Source: JAPPLB01 sp965218555 (lineage in GTDB: Bacteria > Acidobacteriota > Terriglobia > Bryobacterales > UBA6623). Taken from it: a stretch of DNA of 64,000 nt. The translations under genes were made by a program, and so were the position numbers. Where the stretch lies: assembly GCA_965218555.1 (NCBI GenBank), contig OZ244625.1:1240001-1304000 (forward strand), read 5' to 3'. This document shows, piece by piece, positions 10,136-19,432 of this stretch (positions within the stretch are counted from its first letter, which is position 1; the number at the start of each line of letters is the position of its first letter). The notes under the pieces are model-generated. The model ran no database searches. It was not told the DNA's origin and saw only the letters and a program-made list of their open reading frames with translations.

Positions 10136-11392
10136 TCAACCAGCCGGGAACTTCTCCGCGACGGCGTTCATGGCGTAACGAGCCGCCGCCAGCGTCGTTT
10201 CGACTTCCGCGTCCCCGTGGACGGTCGACACATACCAACGCCCGTCCGGCAGTAGATAGACACCGTTGTCGAGCATTCCTTCGAGCCAGGCGCCCAAGCG
10301 TCCGGAGGGCGGACTGGTCAAGCCGCGCGCATCGGTGACGGCGCCTTCGTCCGGGAATACGACCTTGAAGACCGTGCCCACTCCACGAACCGTTGCGGGC
10401 ACACCCGCCTCGGCGGCGGCGGCGCGGATGCCCTCCATCAGTCGCTGCCCGCTGCGGCCGGCCGCCTTGAGAGCAGCGCCGTCATCGCGGGCGAGTTCGT
10501 CCAGCGTCGCCTCCGACGCGGCCAGGACCGTAGGGTTGCCGTTGAAGCTTCCGCCGTGCAGCACGGTAGCGTCTTCAATCAATTGCAAAACCTCGCGGCG
10601 GCCGGCGATGACGCTCAGCGGGAAACCTCCGGCGACCGCTTTTCCGAAAGTGGCCAGGTCCGGCGTGATCCCGTACAGGCCTTGCGCGCCGTTCAGGTGC
10701 ACCCGAAAACCCGTGATGACCTCATCGAAGATCAGCACGATCCCTTGCTTTGCCGTGATGTCTCGCAGCCCCTGCAGGAAGCCGTCGACCGGCAGGATGC
10801 AACCGCCGTTACACAGAATGGGCTCCAGAACCACGCAGGCGATCTCATCCGCGTGTTCCGCGATCGCTTTTTCGAGCGCATTCAAATCGTTCCACGGTAA
10901 GAACAAGGTGTCCGGAGGCGCTTCGAGCCAACCGTGATAGTGGTTCACGAATCGCAGAATGCGCTTTCGGCCGGTGAAGGCGCGAGACAGGCGGAAGGCA
11001 ATCTGGTCCGCTTCGGTCCCCGTATTGCTGAAGACGACGCGGTCGGCGCAAGGAACAAGGTCGACGATCCGCTCGGCGACGCGGATTTCACCCTCATGCT
11101 GCGCTCCGTAGTCCCAACCGTCTCGCAGAGTCTGCTCGACCGCGGCGGCGATCGCGGGATGCGCATGGCCGAGAATCAGCGGCCCCCAGGCAAGCGTGTA
11201 ATCGAGGTAGGTGTTGCCGTCGACGTCGGTGATACTCGGCCCCTCACCGTGCGTGAAGTAGAGCGGATGGGGCACGGATTTGGCGCGAAAAGCACTGGTC
11301 ACGCCGCCGGCAATGGATTTCTTGGCGCGCTCCAGCAAATCCACGGACTTCCGGCGCGACACAGCGGCGCTGACGGTTTCGGTTTCTGGCAT
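10136..11392 (-). CDS. PLP class III aminotransferase (glutamate-1-semialdehyde aminomutase-like)
   Basis: A 418-residue class III aminotransferase. The PLP-binding lysine is in PDLATFGKAVAGGFP (Lys251) and the aspartate that contacts the pyridine nitrogen is in IFDEVITGFR (Asp223). The overall layout (FSNTGTEADQIAFRLSRAFTG) resembles HemL, glutamate-1-semialdehyde 2,1-aminomutase of tetrapyrrole synthesis. Many acidobacterial homologues form a side branch whose substrate is not known, so assigning hemL itself is not safe. The gene is monocistronic, converges with the Tat aldolase gene, and has a conserved upstream motif shared with the gene at 60441. Confidence 0.85.
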   Translation of the reverse strand: MPETETVSAAVSRRKSVDLLERAKKSIAGGVTSAFRAKSVPHPLYFTHGEGPSITDVDGNTYLDYTLAWGPLILGHAHPAIAAAVEQTLRDGWDYGAQHEGEIRVAERIVDLVPCADRVVFSNTGTEADQIAFRLSRAFTGRKRILRFVNHYHGWLEAPPDTLFLPWNDLNALEKAIAEHADEIACVVLEPILCNGGCILPVDGFLQGLRDITAKQGIVLIFDEVITGFRVHLNGAQGLYGITPDLATFGKAVAGGFPLSVIAGRREVLQLIEDATVLHGGSFNGNPTVLAASEATLDELARDDGAALKAAGRSGQRLMEGIRAAAAEAGVPATVRGVGTVFKVVFPDEGAVTDARGLTSPPSGRLGAWLEGMLDNGVYLLPDGRWYVSTVHGDAEVETTLAAARYAMNAVAEKFPAG

Positions 11393-11444
11393 TTGGCGAA
11401 TCTCGGTATCGGGTGAAAGAGACGACCCCGAAGAGGACGAAGTT

Positions 11445-11473
11445 GATTCTAGCCTGCATTATTCACCACGTGG
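11445..11473 (-). promoter_or_regulatory. Conserved upstream motif, copy 1 (aminotransferase gene)
   Basis: On the minus strand this reads the palindrome CCACGTGG, seven bases, then TGCAGGCTAGAATC. The same two blocks with the same 7-base spacing occur at 60374-60402 upstream of another gene, in the same orientation relative to the start. TAGAAT would make a reasonable -10 box, about 55 bases before the ATG. The palindrome could be an operator or part of a dispersed repeat. Confidence 0.45.
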
Positions 11474-11489
11474 GGAGACGAAGTGCGTG

Positions 11490-11511
11490 AGAGGGCCGTC
11501 AGGACGAGGCG
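11490..11511 (+). repeat. 22-bp dispersed repeat, copy 1
   Basis: The core AGAGGGCCGTCAGGACGAGG recurs with one mismatch at 33723-33744. The following 30 or so bases are only loosely similar. It lies between a conserved upstream motif and a dead IS110 element, so it may be an insertion target or a remnant of a repeat family. Confidence 0.5.
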
Positions 11512-11641
11512 CGAGCCGCTTGACGCGCGCAGGTGTACTTATGGGATGGTTCGCTCCCACTCCCGCTGCGTCGTGCAGTTCGGCCATGCTGGTAACAACG
11601 GCCGTCCGCGGCCGAAGTTCACGAACCGAGAGGAAACCATC

Positions 11642-12716
11642 ATGGCATCGACCCAGCCATCATCCCGCAAGAGTGTATTGAAGGAGGTCGCTACGATCGG
11701 CCTCGACCTGGCCAAAACCACGGTCCACTTCGTGGGCCTGGACGCGAGAGGGTGTGTTCTGAGCAGACGCCAGTACTCGAAGGGAAAGCTGCTGGAGATC
11801 AGCGCGAAGATGGGTCCGTGCCGCATTGGCATGGAGGTCTGCTGTGGCGCCCATCACCTGGCACGCCAGCTGCTTGCCCAAGGGCACGACGTGAAGCTGA
11901 TGCCCCCCAAATATGGGAAGCCCTTTGTCAAGCGCGACAAGAACGACTGCAAGGACGCCGAGGCCTGTGCTGAGGCCTGTCTGCGTCCGACCATGCGCTT
12001 CGCGTGGCGGTCAAGAGCGAGGAGCAACTGTCGATGCAGTCGCTGCACCGCTATCGCTCGCGGCTGGTGGGCAACAGCACGCAGTTGATCAACTAGGCGC
12101 GCGCCTTCCTGCTGGAACGCGGCATCGCCCTACCGCAGGGCAAGCAGCGGTTTGCCGTCCGCCTGCCGGAGATCCTCGAGGATGGCGATAACGGCCTGAC
12201 CGACGAAATGCGGGCACTGCTGGCAGGCATGCTTGCCGAATGGGAGGAGCTGGAAGAGAAGATTCAGCAAATCAGCCGCTACCTGCTGAGGGAAGCGCGG
12301 GCGAGCGAGGCCTGCGTGCGGCTGCGCGAGACCCCCGGCATCGGCGCGCAGACGGCGACGGCATTGGTGGCGCGATCGGCAACGGACAGGCCTTCGAGAA
12401 GGGGCGCGATGTCGCCGCTTGGCTGGGTCTGGTGCCGAGGGAGCACTCCACCGGGGGCAAGCAGCGCCTCGGAGGCATCAGCAAGCGCGGCAACCGCTAC
12501 CTCCGTATGCTGCTGGTGCACTGCGCCCGCTCGGGCCTGGAGGTCCTGTCGAAGCGCACCGACCAGCTGGGGAAGTGGCTACGACGCAGGCTCGAGAACA
12601 AAGACCGGCGGGTAGTGATCGTCGCGCTGGCGGCCCGCCTGGCACGGATCGCATGGGCCTTGCTGAACAGCGGCCAGCGCTTCGGTCGACAGGGGCAACC
12701 AGCCCCGGCGGGTTGA
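11642..12716 (+). pseudogene. IS110-family transposase, inactivated
   Basis: The pieces match an IS110-type (DEDD) transposase: GLDLAKTTVHFVGLD (first Asp), GMEVCCGAHH (Glu) and KNDCKDAEAC (Asp) in the N-terminal half, then a C-terminal Transposase_20-like block (LVPREHSTGGKQRLGGI, KRGNRYLRMLL). The gene is broken at least three times: a frameshift near 12000, an in-frame TAG near 12094 where the family usually has Gln, and another frameshift near 12375. IS110 elements move by a mechanism unlike classical DDE elements and often have no TIRs. The start ATG at 11642 is in frame with the N-terminal block. Confidence 0.88.
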
Positions 12717-13091
12717 CAGAAACCGAGCCCGCTACGGAGGAAAGGAGGGATCTCACAGTTCGTCTGCCAACTCCAGATTGATGGACAAAACGGTCGTACC
12801 GGCGTCACCGAATCCTGTTACCGTCAATGGCCCTGAGAGGTCGATGTACTTACGAGGATCGGGACGTGCGGACCCCATCATGGCCCGGAACCAGCGCGGT
12901 TCCACCTAGAGGTCGGATATATTGGCGCAGACCACCGTTCACCCAGAGGGAAGCGGTAGACATCCCGGGAGCGAACCATATATTGACAGTACATCGAGCA
13001 CCGCAAGCAAGCGCAACGAAGTCATGGCGGGACCTATCGCGTGCTTCCCACGTCAGGTGGTGATAATTGCAGGCTGGCAGCGGGCCCCACC
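12717..13091. other. Non-coding stretch after IS110
   Basis: No convincing gene is visible between the IS110 pseudogene and the ggt stop. The ORFs here lack family motifs and sensible starts. The stretch probably includes the non-coding right end of the IS110 element; its exact border is not identifiable. Confidence 0.5.
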
Positions 13092-14768
13092 TCAGTAGCC
13101 TACGGCGCTGCCCTCTGAGCGCGCATCCGCGGCGCCCAGCAGCCACTTGTCGGTCGCCTGGATCGCCATCACGCGTCCCTGTTTCTCGACGAACCTCAGC
13201 GAGTGGCCGCGCCGGCGGAGCCTCTCGACAGTATCTTGTGAATGGCCGTGGCGCTCCAGCCGCAGCCTGTCGGGCATCCACTGGTGATGGAAACGAGGGA
13301 AGTCAACAGCTTGTTGGATGTTCATCTCGAAGTCGATCACGTTGATGATGACCTGCAGCACCGTCGAAATGATCGTCGGGCCGCCGGGTGAACCGACGAC
13401 CAGGAAGAGCTTGCCGCCGCGGGCCACGATGGTCGGTGTCATCGATGAGAGCGGCCGTTTGCCGGGTGCGATCGCGTTCTTCTCGCTCGTCAGCAATCCG
13501 GCGTTGTTCGGCGCGCCCGGTTTCGACGAAAAATCGTCCATCTCGTTGTTGAGAAGCACACCCGTACCGACGGCCGTCACACCGGACCCGAAGCTGCCGT
13601 TCAGCGTGTAGGTGACGGCCACGGCGTTGCCATCGGCATCCACGACGGAGTAGTGCGTCGTCTCCGTGCTTGCGGAGCCGGCGGAAAGACCCGGCGGCAC
13701 CTCGGAACTTCTGCCGGCCCGACCCCGATCGATCGCCGCGGCCCGTTGCCGTGCGTAGCTCTTTCGAGTGAGCCGTTCGACCGGTACGGAGACGAAGTCC
13801 GGATCGCCGAAATAAGCCGCTCGATCGGCAAAGTAGCGGCGCATCGTTTCCGCCACGTAGTGGATCGCCGCGGCCGAACCGGCCCCGCTGCGTTCGTAAC
13901 CGCTCTGCTCCAACATGTTCAGCATCTGGATGACACCCACGCCGCCGGAACTGGGTGGAGGCGCCGTGATGATCTCATACCCGCGATAACTGCCCGCGAT
14001 AGGGGTGCGTTCGACCGGCCGGTACTGCTTCAGGTCGTCAAGCGTGATCGTGCCGTTGTTCTTCTTCATGTCGGCAGCAATCAGCCGGGCGGTTTCACCG
14101 GCATAGAAGTCGTCGGCCCCGTGCTTGGCGATGCGTTCCAGCGTCCGCTGCAAATCGGGCTGCCGAAAGACTTCACCCATCTCGTAGAATCGCCCGCCAC
14201 GCTGGAAGATCCGGCGCGACTCGGGAAACTTCGTCATGCGGCTGCTCCGCAGCGACCGGGACTGATCGAAGGTAACCGCAAAACCGTTGCTTGCCAAACG
14301 GACAGCCGGCTCCACGAGTTCTCTCAGCCGTTTCGTTCCATACTTTCGAGCGGCCATTTCGAGGCCCCGCGGTGTTCCCGGAACCCCCGAAGCACGATAC
14401 CCGATGATCATTTCGTCGGTCGGCTCCCCGTCCGGGCCGAGGTACATGTCGCGATGGGCCGCTGTTGGCGCCCGCTCCCGGAAGTCCAGGAATGTTGTGC
14501 GCCCATCGGCGAAACGGATCAACATGAATCCGCCGCCGCCGAGGTTGCCCGCTCTGGGGTGTGTCACCGCCAGAGCAAATCCCACCGCCACGGCGGCGTC
14601 CACGGCGTTACCACCGGACTGGAGGACCTCGACCCCGGCACGGATCGCGTCCGCTTGGGCGCTCACGACCATCGCGCGCCGCGCGCGGACCGGCTCCCGT
14701 GCGGCGGCTTGAACGGACGCATTCGCGAGAAACAGAGCGAGAACAGCAGCAAGGAGGCGCACGATCAA
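13092..14768 (-). CDS. ggt: Gamma-glutamyltransferase
   Basis: A 558-residue secreted enzyme with a signal peptide (MIVRLLAAVLALFLANASVQA). Family motifs are GGNAVDAAVAVGFAL and NLGGGGFMLIR in the large chain and STETTHYSVVD around the autoprocessing site, where the first Thr of TTHYS is the nucleophile of the small chain. The C-terminal oxyanion region (PLSSMTPTIV, GSPGGPTIIST) is intact. The enzyme cleaves the gamma-glutamyl bond of glutathione and related compounds and transfers it to water or amino acids in the periplasm. The length is normal. It is a single gene and the end lies beside IS110 debris. Confidence 0.95.
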   Translation of the reverse strand: MIVRLLAAVLALFLANASVQAAAREPVRARRAMVVSAQADAIRAGVEVLQSGGNAVDAAVAVGFALAVTHPRAGNLGGGGFMLIRFADGRTTFLDFRERAPTAAHRDMYLGPDGEPTDEMIIGYRASGVPGTPRGLEMAARKYGTKRLRELVEPAVRLASNGFAVTFDQSRSLRSSRMTKFPESRRIFQRGGRFYEMGEVFRQPDLQRTLERIAKHGADDFYAGETARLIAADMKKNNGTITLDDLKQYRPVERTPIAGSYRGYEIITAPPPSSGGVGVIQMLNMLEQSGYERSGAGSAAAIHYVAETMRRYFADRAAYFGDPDFVSVPVERLTRKSYARQRAAAIDRGRAGRSSEVPPGLSAGSASTETTHYSVVDADGNAVAVTYTLNGSFGSGVTAVGTGVLLNNEMDDFSSKPGAPNNAGLLTSEKNAIAPGKRPLSSMTPTIVARGGKLFLVVGSPGGPTIISTVLQVIINVIDFEMNIQQAVDFPRFHHQWMPDRLRLERHGHSQDTVERLRRRGHSLRFVEKQGRVMAIQATDKWLLGAADARSEGSAVGY

Positions 14769-14970
14769 TTGTAGTCATCGTGTTTCGGGTTTTGACAACC
14801 TGCCCATCGCGAAAGATCGGGCGGCAGTCGTTCGATGTGCCTTGTCGCGAACCGTAGCCGAAAGGCCCTTCGCCAATCGCCAGACGCGGGAAAGATGAGA
14901 GAGCAGGTCGAGATGCTCCGAGGTCTTATCCTTGATGACGCGGCATTTCCCGAAGCTGTCGCTACAATGA

Positions 14971-15219
14971 ATGGCGATGTCGGAGCCGCGTGAGCAGCCG
15001 ACCTATGTTTGCCATGGTTGCGGCGCGGCTCTGGAGGTCCGCGTCGGGTTCAAAGGCAAAGTCGTCTGGACGCTCCCGACCGACAACCCGGATTTCGGAA
15101 GCACCGAGCCGGAGCTGCACGGCCAGTACCAGGATCCAAAGCTCGTCTGTTCCGCCGATGTAATGCATACAACCGGCTTCAAGCTCATCGATGGCGAAAT
15201 CGAGCCGGTCGAGGCATAG
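14971..15219 (+). CDS. Small hypothetical protein with a CHGC motif
   Basis: An 82-residue protein (or 80 from the second ATG at 14977) with CHGCG near residue 14 and otherwise no recognisable domain. A TACAAT hexamer ends two bases before the first ATG, so initiation at the second ATG on a nearly leaderless transcript is possible. I do not know its function. It overlaps no other gene and is followed by the secreted helical protein at 15305. Confidence 0.6.
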   Translation: MAMSEPREQPTYVCHGCGAALEVRVGFKGKVVWTLPTDNPDFGSTEPELHGQYQDPKLVCSADVMHTTGFKLIDGEIEPVEA

Positions 15220-15304
15220 CGGCGGGTGCTTCTGCACGGCGTGTGTCCGCGCCGCAGAGCCTCTCACTTGTCACAAGGCAACGGAGAAACCTACCATAGC
15301 TTGC

Positions 15305-15841
15305 ATGAACCGTGTTGCGATCATCGTTCTCTTGCTCAGCGTGGCGGTCTTTCCCTCGGCGGCGCAAGAGCTGCTCCCTCGGTGGGAAGCCATCGAAATG
15401 GCGCAAGGCGTTGATCTGCACGCGACTGAGATGAAGGCGCTCATCGAGCAAGTTCGGCCCAAGGAGTGGATTCAGGACGGCGCACCGCAGGCGTATGTGG
15501 CTCAGCACGAGGAGATGCTGAGAGACATGGATAGCCTGAGCCTCTCGGCTCAGGACATGATGCGCAATCCCGATGGGCTGATGGCCGTTGTGGACACCTT
15601 CCTCTGGGTCGATCGACTGGGTTCGATGATCTCGTCGCTCGAGCAGGGTGTCCGCAAGTATCAGAATGCCGCTGTCGCAGAACTGCTGGTAGCGGCCAAA
15701 GACAGGAATACATCGGAATCCGGAAAGCTCAAGAGCTACCTCCGACAGCTTGCGGTGGCGCACGAAGCCGAGTTGGAAATCGCCGATAGCGAAGCCCAAC
15801 GTTGCCGCGCGGAACTGGCTCGACAACCACCGCAGCGCTGA
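15305..15841 (+). CDS. Secreted helical protein of unknown function
   Basis: A 178-residue protein starting MNRVAIIVLLLSVAVFPSAA, a clear signal peptide, and then a charged, mostly alpha-helical chain. A longer frame begins at 15191, but the ATG at 15305 gives the signal peptide at the N-terminus and is preferred. I do not recognise a family; heptad-like spacing in VAHEAELEIADSEAQRC suggests coiled-coil tendency. The location is probably periplasmic. No enzymatic motif is visible. Confidence 0.6.
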   Translation: MNRVAIIVLLLSVAVFPSAAQELLPRWEAIEMAQGVDLHATEMKALIEQVRPKEWIQDGAPQAYVAQHEEMLRDMDSLSLSAQDMMRNPDGLMAVVDTFLWVDRLGSMISSLEQGVRKYQNAAVAELLVAAKDRNTSESGKLKSYLRQLAVAHEAELEIADSEAQRCRAELARQPPQR

Positions 15842-16118
15842 AGCGAACAACACCGCGGGTTGCGAACTCCGGCAGAATCAGCTTTTTGGCCCCTCTTGGA
15901 AACGCCGCGCCTCAGAATCTCCAACTGGGATGGCCGGCCTCGGTTGGCCCTGTGGACGTGTTTTGCGTCGGGATACCTCGCCGGAGAGCGCCGGGTTCCA
16001 TCCGACCCCTTATCCCGAGGCGGCGCATGGAGCGCCGCAGGCAACGGCAGTACAGGACACCGCGAGCAGCGAAACAACAAGGACCGGTCGAATCATGAAG
16101 CGGGCTTTTCCATGGGGA

Positions 16119-16388
16119 CTACGGGGACTCGATGGCCATCGGGGCGGTTTCGACTTGGGGGCGGCGGTTGAACAAGCCGTCAATCATTCCTTCGAGCCTC
16201 GCCAAGCGCTGCTCCAAGGCGCCGACACGCTGCTCCAAGGCGCCGATACGCTGCTCCAAGGCGCCGATAAGCTGCTCCAGCGCGGCGAAGCGCTTGTCCA
16301 TGTCCTCGCGCAAGCTCTTGATGCTTACCATCTGGAGCGCCGCTAGCGCCACACCCACCGTCATGATGCCGATCAGTTCGGGACTCAT
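16119..16388 (-). CDS. Small membrane-anchored coiled-coil protein
   Basis: An 89-residue protein with one hydrophobic N-terminal segment (IGIMTVGVALAALQMV) followed by a regular coiled coil (LEQLIGALEQRIGALEQRV) and the end LARLEGMIDGL. The DNA shows near-perfect 21-base tandem units that each encode one heptad, so the coiled coil length can expand or shrink by slippage. Such small proteins with a TM segment and a heptad tail are common and of unknown function. Confidence 0.7.
   Translation of the reverse strand: MSPELIGIMTVGVALAALQMVSIKSLREDMDKRFAALEQLIGALEQRIGALEQRVGALEQRLARLEGMIDGLFNRRPQVETAPMAIESP
16208..16270. repeat. 21-bp tandem repeat, three units
   Basis: Three consecutive near-identical 21-base units (GCTGCTCCAAGGCGCCGAYA and one more base) at 16208, 16229 and 16250, coding on the minus strand for the repeated heptad of the small coiled-coil protein. 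Confidence 0.85.
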
Positions 16389-16423
16389 GGATACCTGAGC
16401 ATAACACCGTTAGCCGGCGGGAT

Positions 16424-16441
16424 GCGGGCGGGGACGCCCGC
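16424..16441. repeat. GC-rich palindrome (REP-like hairpin)
   Basis: A perfect 7-bp stem GCGGGCG / CGCCCGC around the loop GGGA. There is no T-tract after it, so it is more likely a REP-like repeat than a terminator. It lies between two genes read on the minus strand. Confidence 0.5.
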
Positions 16442-16633
16442 GCTCCCAGGAAAAGTGCCCGAGGACCTTGCTGATGCGCCGGGTTTGGCGAGCTCGGTGG
16501 TGAGAAAGGCAGGCTGAAGAGCTCCGGACCATTGCCGGAGCGGGCCCACAACAAGGTTGTCAGCGCCGCGGGCCCTCGCCAAATCCAGCGCCTCAAGGCA
16601 TTCTACGCTGGTCTCGACTGCCGGGAACGCGGT

Positions 16634-17224
16634 TTACTCCGCCAATGCCTTTTCGACAATGGCCCGCGCACGGGGAGACATCTTCAGCTTCAAAGCCGTG
16701 GCGTGGCCCTTCTTTGACATCTTGCGCCATGTCCGTCGGATGATGTTGACCAGCTTCGGTTCATCCTGTTCCTGCCTGAAGTCTTCGAAATAGAACTCCA
16801 GGAACACCATGCAGGCGACGTCTTCGAGTAGCTGGCAGTCCGGGTCTGTTTTCAGCCTTTCTTTGCGCAGCAGCGATTGGACGCGGGCGATCGTCTCCCT
16901 GTCGTAGCCGACATCGCTCAGAATGGCGCCGGCCGTCTCGGCGTGGAACTTTCCCAGATTGGACCGCCAGGTCCGATATCCCGGGCGGTCCATAGGATAG
17001 CTGTCCCGGGGGATTTTCCAGCGGCAGATGTGCTGTGCCCGAACGGCCAGGCGTACGGCTTCGGGAGCACCGGGCTCGATCCGGTCAAGCCACGCGCTCA
17101 TGCGCTGTCCGTAAAGCAGCTCCTTGGGATACTCCCGGCCGGCAAAGGTCTCTCGGCGAGGGTCTTCCGCATTAGCCTCGTCGAAACGGCGAATCGCCAG
17201 GGCGAAGCGTTCTTCAGAGGACAC
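16634..17224 (-). CDS. DUF4202 domain protein
   Basis: A 196-residue protein that matches the DUF4202 family: RRFDEANAEDPRR near the N-terminus, RAQHICRWKIPRDSYPMDR and RKERLKTDPDCQLLEDVAC later, and VFLEFYFEDF. The His/Asp placement recalls HD-like metal-dependent proteins, but no reaction is established. The gene starts 2 bases after the stop of the PEGA-like gene, so they form an operon that probably also includes threonine aldolase upstream. Confidence 0.8.
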   Translation of the reverse strand: MSSEERFALAIRRFDEANAEDPRRETFAGREYPKELLYGQRMSAWLDRIEPGAPEAVRLAVRAQHICRWKIPRDSYPMDRPGYRTWRSNLGKFHAETAGAILSDVGYDRETIARVQSLLRKERLKTDPDCQLLEDVACMVFLEFYFEDFRQEQDEPKLVNIIRRTWRKMSKKGHATALKLKMSPRARAIVEKALAE

Positions 17225-17226
17225 CG

Positions 17227-18219
17227 CTACCTCACCGGGGGAACGCGGAACTCGATTGTCTTTCCGGCCTCCATGCGAAATCCACGCACCCGGTCGGCCC
17301 CGTCGGGGCGCTTCGCGGTCATTGTGTGCGGTCCCGCGATCAGCGGAATGTCGAGCGGGCAGATACCCATGTAGGCACCATCGACGTAAACCGGCGTGGG
17401 AACCGCGCAGGCGACCACAAATCGCCCGGTACGCAAGGGCTCATCCTGCCCGGTCAGCCGCGATGAATGAGCGATTGCCTTCGCAGGCGGAAGGCGCCAC
17501 AGCGGCGACTCCGTTCGAGGTACGCCGTTCTCGTCGACCCGCGGGACCGGCCCGATGCGCGGCGCGCTCGTAGTGATGGGCGGTTCGTCATAGGTGCCGA
17601 TGGGCTTGTCCTTGGGGTGGTAGCCAAATATCGTGAAGGGCAGTTGCCTTCCGCGAATGAGGATGCGCAGCTCGTCATCCTCGACTTCCATGCTGAAGGT
17701 CTGTCCCGGCGCGACGTCGCCGCAGTCGCGCTGCGTAGCTTCGGCCGCTTCTTTCTCTTCCTGCCGCGTGTCGGAATTCCGCCTTCCTCGACGGCGGTTG
17801 TCCGGCTTGTCTTGGGCGCTCTGCTCAATCTTCTTCAGCTCTTCGATCGAGAGACACCCGGCGAGGTAGACCGCCTCATCGAGATCTCGTAACAATGCGA
17901 GCGAAACGTCTACCGACTCGGGAGCACGATCGCCGTGGAAGCTTCGCACCCTGGCTTCCACGGGCGGGCAGGTCAAGACATACAGGGCTCCCCCCGCGGC
18001 AATGCGGCAACGCCGCACCCACCTGTCGAACTGAATGTCCAACGGTGTCGTCGTGCCGCTGAAGAAGCGTCCGCGCTCGACATCCAGGGTGAACACCGCC
18101 GAGGGATACGCGGATTGGGCGGCGAGTATCGAGACGCTCGCGGCCGCCAGGGCGCCGATCGTCAGGAGGACTATCTTCGCTCGCTGCGAGGAACTCGACG
18201 CGCTCTTCCTCGGTTGCAT
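17227..18219 (-). CDS. Membrane-anchored protein with PEGA-like C-terminus
   Basis: A 330-residue protein with an N-terminal hydrophobic anchor (AKIVLLTIGALAAASVSILAA), a middle region rich in charged residues (KPDNRRRGRRNSD), and a C-terminal PEGA-like block (TPVYVDGAYMGICPLDIPL) that in other proteins forms a small beta domain. The function is unknown. It sits between threonine aldolase and DUF4202 in a tight minus-strand cluster (28- and 2-base gaps). Confidence 0.65.
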   Translation of the reverse strand: MQPRKSASSSSQRAKIVLLTIGALAAASVSILAAQSAYPSAVFTLDVERGRFFSGTTTPLDIQFDRWVRRCRIAAGGALYVLTCPPVEARVRSFHGDRAPESVDVSLALLRDLDEAVYLAGCLSIEELKKIEQSAQDKPDNRRRGRRNSDTRQEEKEAAEATQRDCGDVAPGQTFSMEVEDDELRILIRGRQLPFTIFGYHPKDKPIGTYDEPPITTSAPRIGPVPRVDENGVPRTESPLWRLPPAKAIAHSSRLTGQDEPLRTGRFVVACAVPTPVYVDGAYMGICPLDIPLIAGPHTMTAKRPDGADRVRGFRMEAGKTIEFRVPPVR

Positions 18220-18247
18220 CTTGTTCGCACTCAGCTTCGATGCGTTT

Positions 18248-19306
18248 TCAGTCTCCGACAGCCACTTGCGCGCCGGCGCACACCTCGGCCATCACTTCCA
18301 TGGCGTGCTCGCACTGCCCGCGAGTGACATCGTAGTGCGTGAGCATCCGCATGCGGTAGGGCGCGACAGCGTTCGAAAGCACGCCGCGCTCACGCAGCTT
18401 CGCGGAGACTTCCCTGCCGGTCATGCCTGTGTCCTCGACATCGAAGATCACGATGTTCGTCTGGACGTCCGTCGGATCAATCGAGATGCCCGGCACCCGG
18501 GCCAGAGCTTCCGCGATGAACCGCGCGTTTTCGTGATCCCGAGGCAGGCCCGCCGGAGAGTTCTCCAGCGCCACGATGCCCGCGGCCGCCAGCACGCCTG
18601 CCTGCCGCATGCTGCCTCCGAACACTTTGCGCGCCATCCGCGCACGCTCGATGAAATCCCGGCTTCCCGCCAGCATCGATCCGACCGGCGCGCCCAGCCC
18701 CTTCGAGAGACAGAACATCACCGAGTCAACCTTTGCCGTCACTTCATGAACCGGCGCGCCGAGGTATGCCGCCGCATTGAAGATCCGTGCGCCGTCCATA
18801 TGAACCGATATGCCTCGTTCGTGCGCCTGATCGCAGATCTCGTTCAAGACCGCTTGAGGATAGACGTGTCCGCCGAGGATATTATGGGAATTTTCCACCG
18901 TGATCAGTGCGACGCCGTTGAAGTGGTCGGTCGCGGCGCGGACCAAGGGCTCGATTCGGTTCCAGTCGAGGATTCCGTCCGGCGTGGAGATCGTCCGAGT
19001 CACACACCCGGAAAGCTGAGACACGCCGCCGACCTCGTACAGGACGATGTGCGAACGCTCATGAAGGATGACCTCGTCGCCGCGCTGCGTATGCGCCCGG
19101 ATCGCGCTTTGATTGCCCATCGTCCCGGTCGGCACGAAGACCGCGGCTTCCTTCCCGACGATTTCGGCCGCCCGCGCTTCCAGTCGATTGATGGTCGGAT
19201 CTTCGTGATAGACGTCGTCGCCGACTTCAGCCTCGAACATGGCCTGACGCATCGCCGGCGTCGGGCGCGTGACGGTGTCGCTTCGCAGATCGATGAACTC
19301 GCTCAT
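18248..19306 (-). CDS. ltaE: Low-specificity L-threonine aldolase
   Basis: A 352-residue PLP enzyme. It starts MSEFIDLRSDTVTRPT, the family N-terminus, and has HMDGARIFNAA and the PLP lysine in MFCLSKGLGAPVG. It cleaves L-threonine (and allo-threonine) to glycine and acetaldehyde, and can also act on related beta-hydroxy amino acids. I chose the ATG at 19306 because it follows GAGGAAGG by about four bases; the frame continues upstream to 19513 without family sequence. A partial dispersed repeat lies just upstream. It appears to lead the PEGA-like and DUF4202 genes. Confidence 0.92.
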   Translation of the reverse strand: MSEFIDLRSDTVTRPTPAMRQAMFEAEVGDDVYHEDPTINRLEARAAEIVGKEAAVFVPTGTMGNQSAIRAHTQRGDEVILHERSHIVLYEVGGVSQLSGCVTRTISTPDGILDWNRIEPLVRAATDHFNGVALITVENSHNILGGHVYPQAVLNEICDQAHERGISVHMDGARIFNAAAYLGAPVHEVTAKVDSVMFCLSKGLGAPVGSMLAGSRDFIERARMARKVFGGSMRQAGVLAAAGIVALENSPAGLPRDHENARFIAEALARVPGISIDPTDVQTNIVIFDVEDTGMTGREVSAKLRERGVLSNAVAPYRMRMLTHYDVTRGQCEHAMEVMAEVCAGAQVAVGD

Positions 19307-19432
19307 GCCGCCTTCCTCTCCTCGCATTGAGAATAGCGTTTGAGAGTCAAAAGGAAAACCCGCCGGGTTGACCGCAGGACGCAGCACGCCCGCTCTGCCT
19401 TCCGTATTCAGCCTCGCAGGGATTTCCCCAAG

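Noticed and set aside
12094..12096. Possible amber readthrough or recoding, because TAG breaks IS110 and the IS630 at 49075
   Set aside because: TAG is also used as a normal terminator (for example at 421-423), and the affected genes carry other lesions or are mobile. Ordinary decay explains it.
18035..19330. Plus-strand ORF of 431 residues over threonine aldolase
   Set aside because: The minus strand has a clear LtaE with its PLP lysine; this frame is a shadow.
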